Shown here: positions 63,904 through 64,000 of the stretch, piece by piece
How positions within the stretch are numbered: the stretch's first letter is position 1
Layout of the letters: the number at the start of each line of letters is the position of its first letter
NCBI GenBank assembly: GCA_009760855.2
Contig: WPIO01000028.1
Coordinates: 558,001-622,000, forward strand
Source of the DNA: Cristatella mucedo
Lineage: Eukaryota > Bryozoa > Phylactolaemata > Cristatellidae
DNA length: 64,000 nt
Direction of reading: 5' to 3'
Notes under the pieces: generated by a model
Told to the model about the DNA's origin: nothing
What the model saw: only the letters and a program-made list of their open reading frames with translations
Database searches by the model: none
Translations under genes and position numbers: made by a program

Positions 63904-64000
63904 TGTAATTCCCTTTTGGCTGGGCTGCCAAAAAAAGCTATTAAGCCACTACAGCGGACAATGAATATGGCTGCAAGGCTAGTCTTCAAGTCCCAGCGGT
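63903..64000 (+). mobile_element. LINE-B fragment running off the window
   Basis: CCCTTTTGGCTGGGCTGCCA through AGGCTAGTCTTCAAGTCCCA matches LINE-B at 4670-4765. Confidence 0.85.

Overview
This is nuclear DNA from an animal, most likely an invertebrate. Three conserved multi-exon genes with GT-AG introns are embedded in dense non-LTR retrotransposon, SINE, microsatellite and DNA-transposon debris. RSPH9, a radial-spoke protein, implies motile cilia or flagella somewhere in the life cycle. Species and phylum cannot be fixed from the sequence. There is no sign of a prokaryotic operon, phage, plasmid or CRISPR array.

Gene layout. (1) On the minus strand, 13289 down to 193, lie the first 11 coding exons of a Golgi alpha-mannosidase II (GH38, N-glycan processing). 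They give about 650 residues, including the N-terminal membrane anchor and the whole catalytic core. The C-terminal part lies before base 1. (2) On the minus strand, 27591 down to 21568, is a complete five-exon RSPH9 gene of 277 codons. (3) On the plus strand, 33257 to 48644, is a complete four-exon NUDT22 gene (UDP-sugar Nudix hydrolase, 302 codons), divergent from RSPH9. I joined the exons by hand, using reading-frame continuity, splice dinucleotides and family similarity; no transcript data were used.

Repeats. Two LINE families dominate. LINE-A is L2/CR1-like, with reverse transcriptase motifs, a conserved 3' hairpin and an (ATT)n tail. It is present in about ten pieces plus many isolated 3' tails. 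LINE-B is related but has a different 3' end and five copies here. All copies seen are 5'-truncated and none shows an endonuclease. Copies nest in one another and often meet tail to tail. A tRNA-derived SINE occurs at least four times. Long GA/CT, CA/TG and AT microsatellites sit mostly in introns.

The right end (about 55-64 kb) is a transposon graveyard. It holds two decayed hAT-like transposase copies in inverted orientation, a decayed Ty1/copia gag with a stop just after the protease DSGAT motif, a pair of direct LTR-like repeats, and a Tigger/pogo-like terminal sequence. The block 17.2-21.5 kb contains nothing I can name.

I found no convincing novel biological system. The most notable items are the shared 3' hairpin of LINE-A, including many tail-only copies, the self-nested insertion, a GC-AG intron in the mannosidase gene, and a glutamine tract directly at a NUDT22 splice acceptor.
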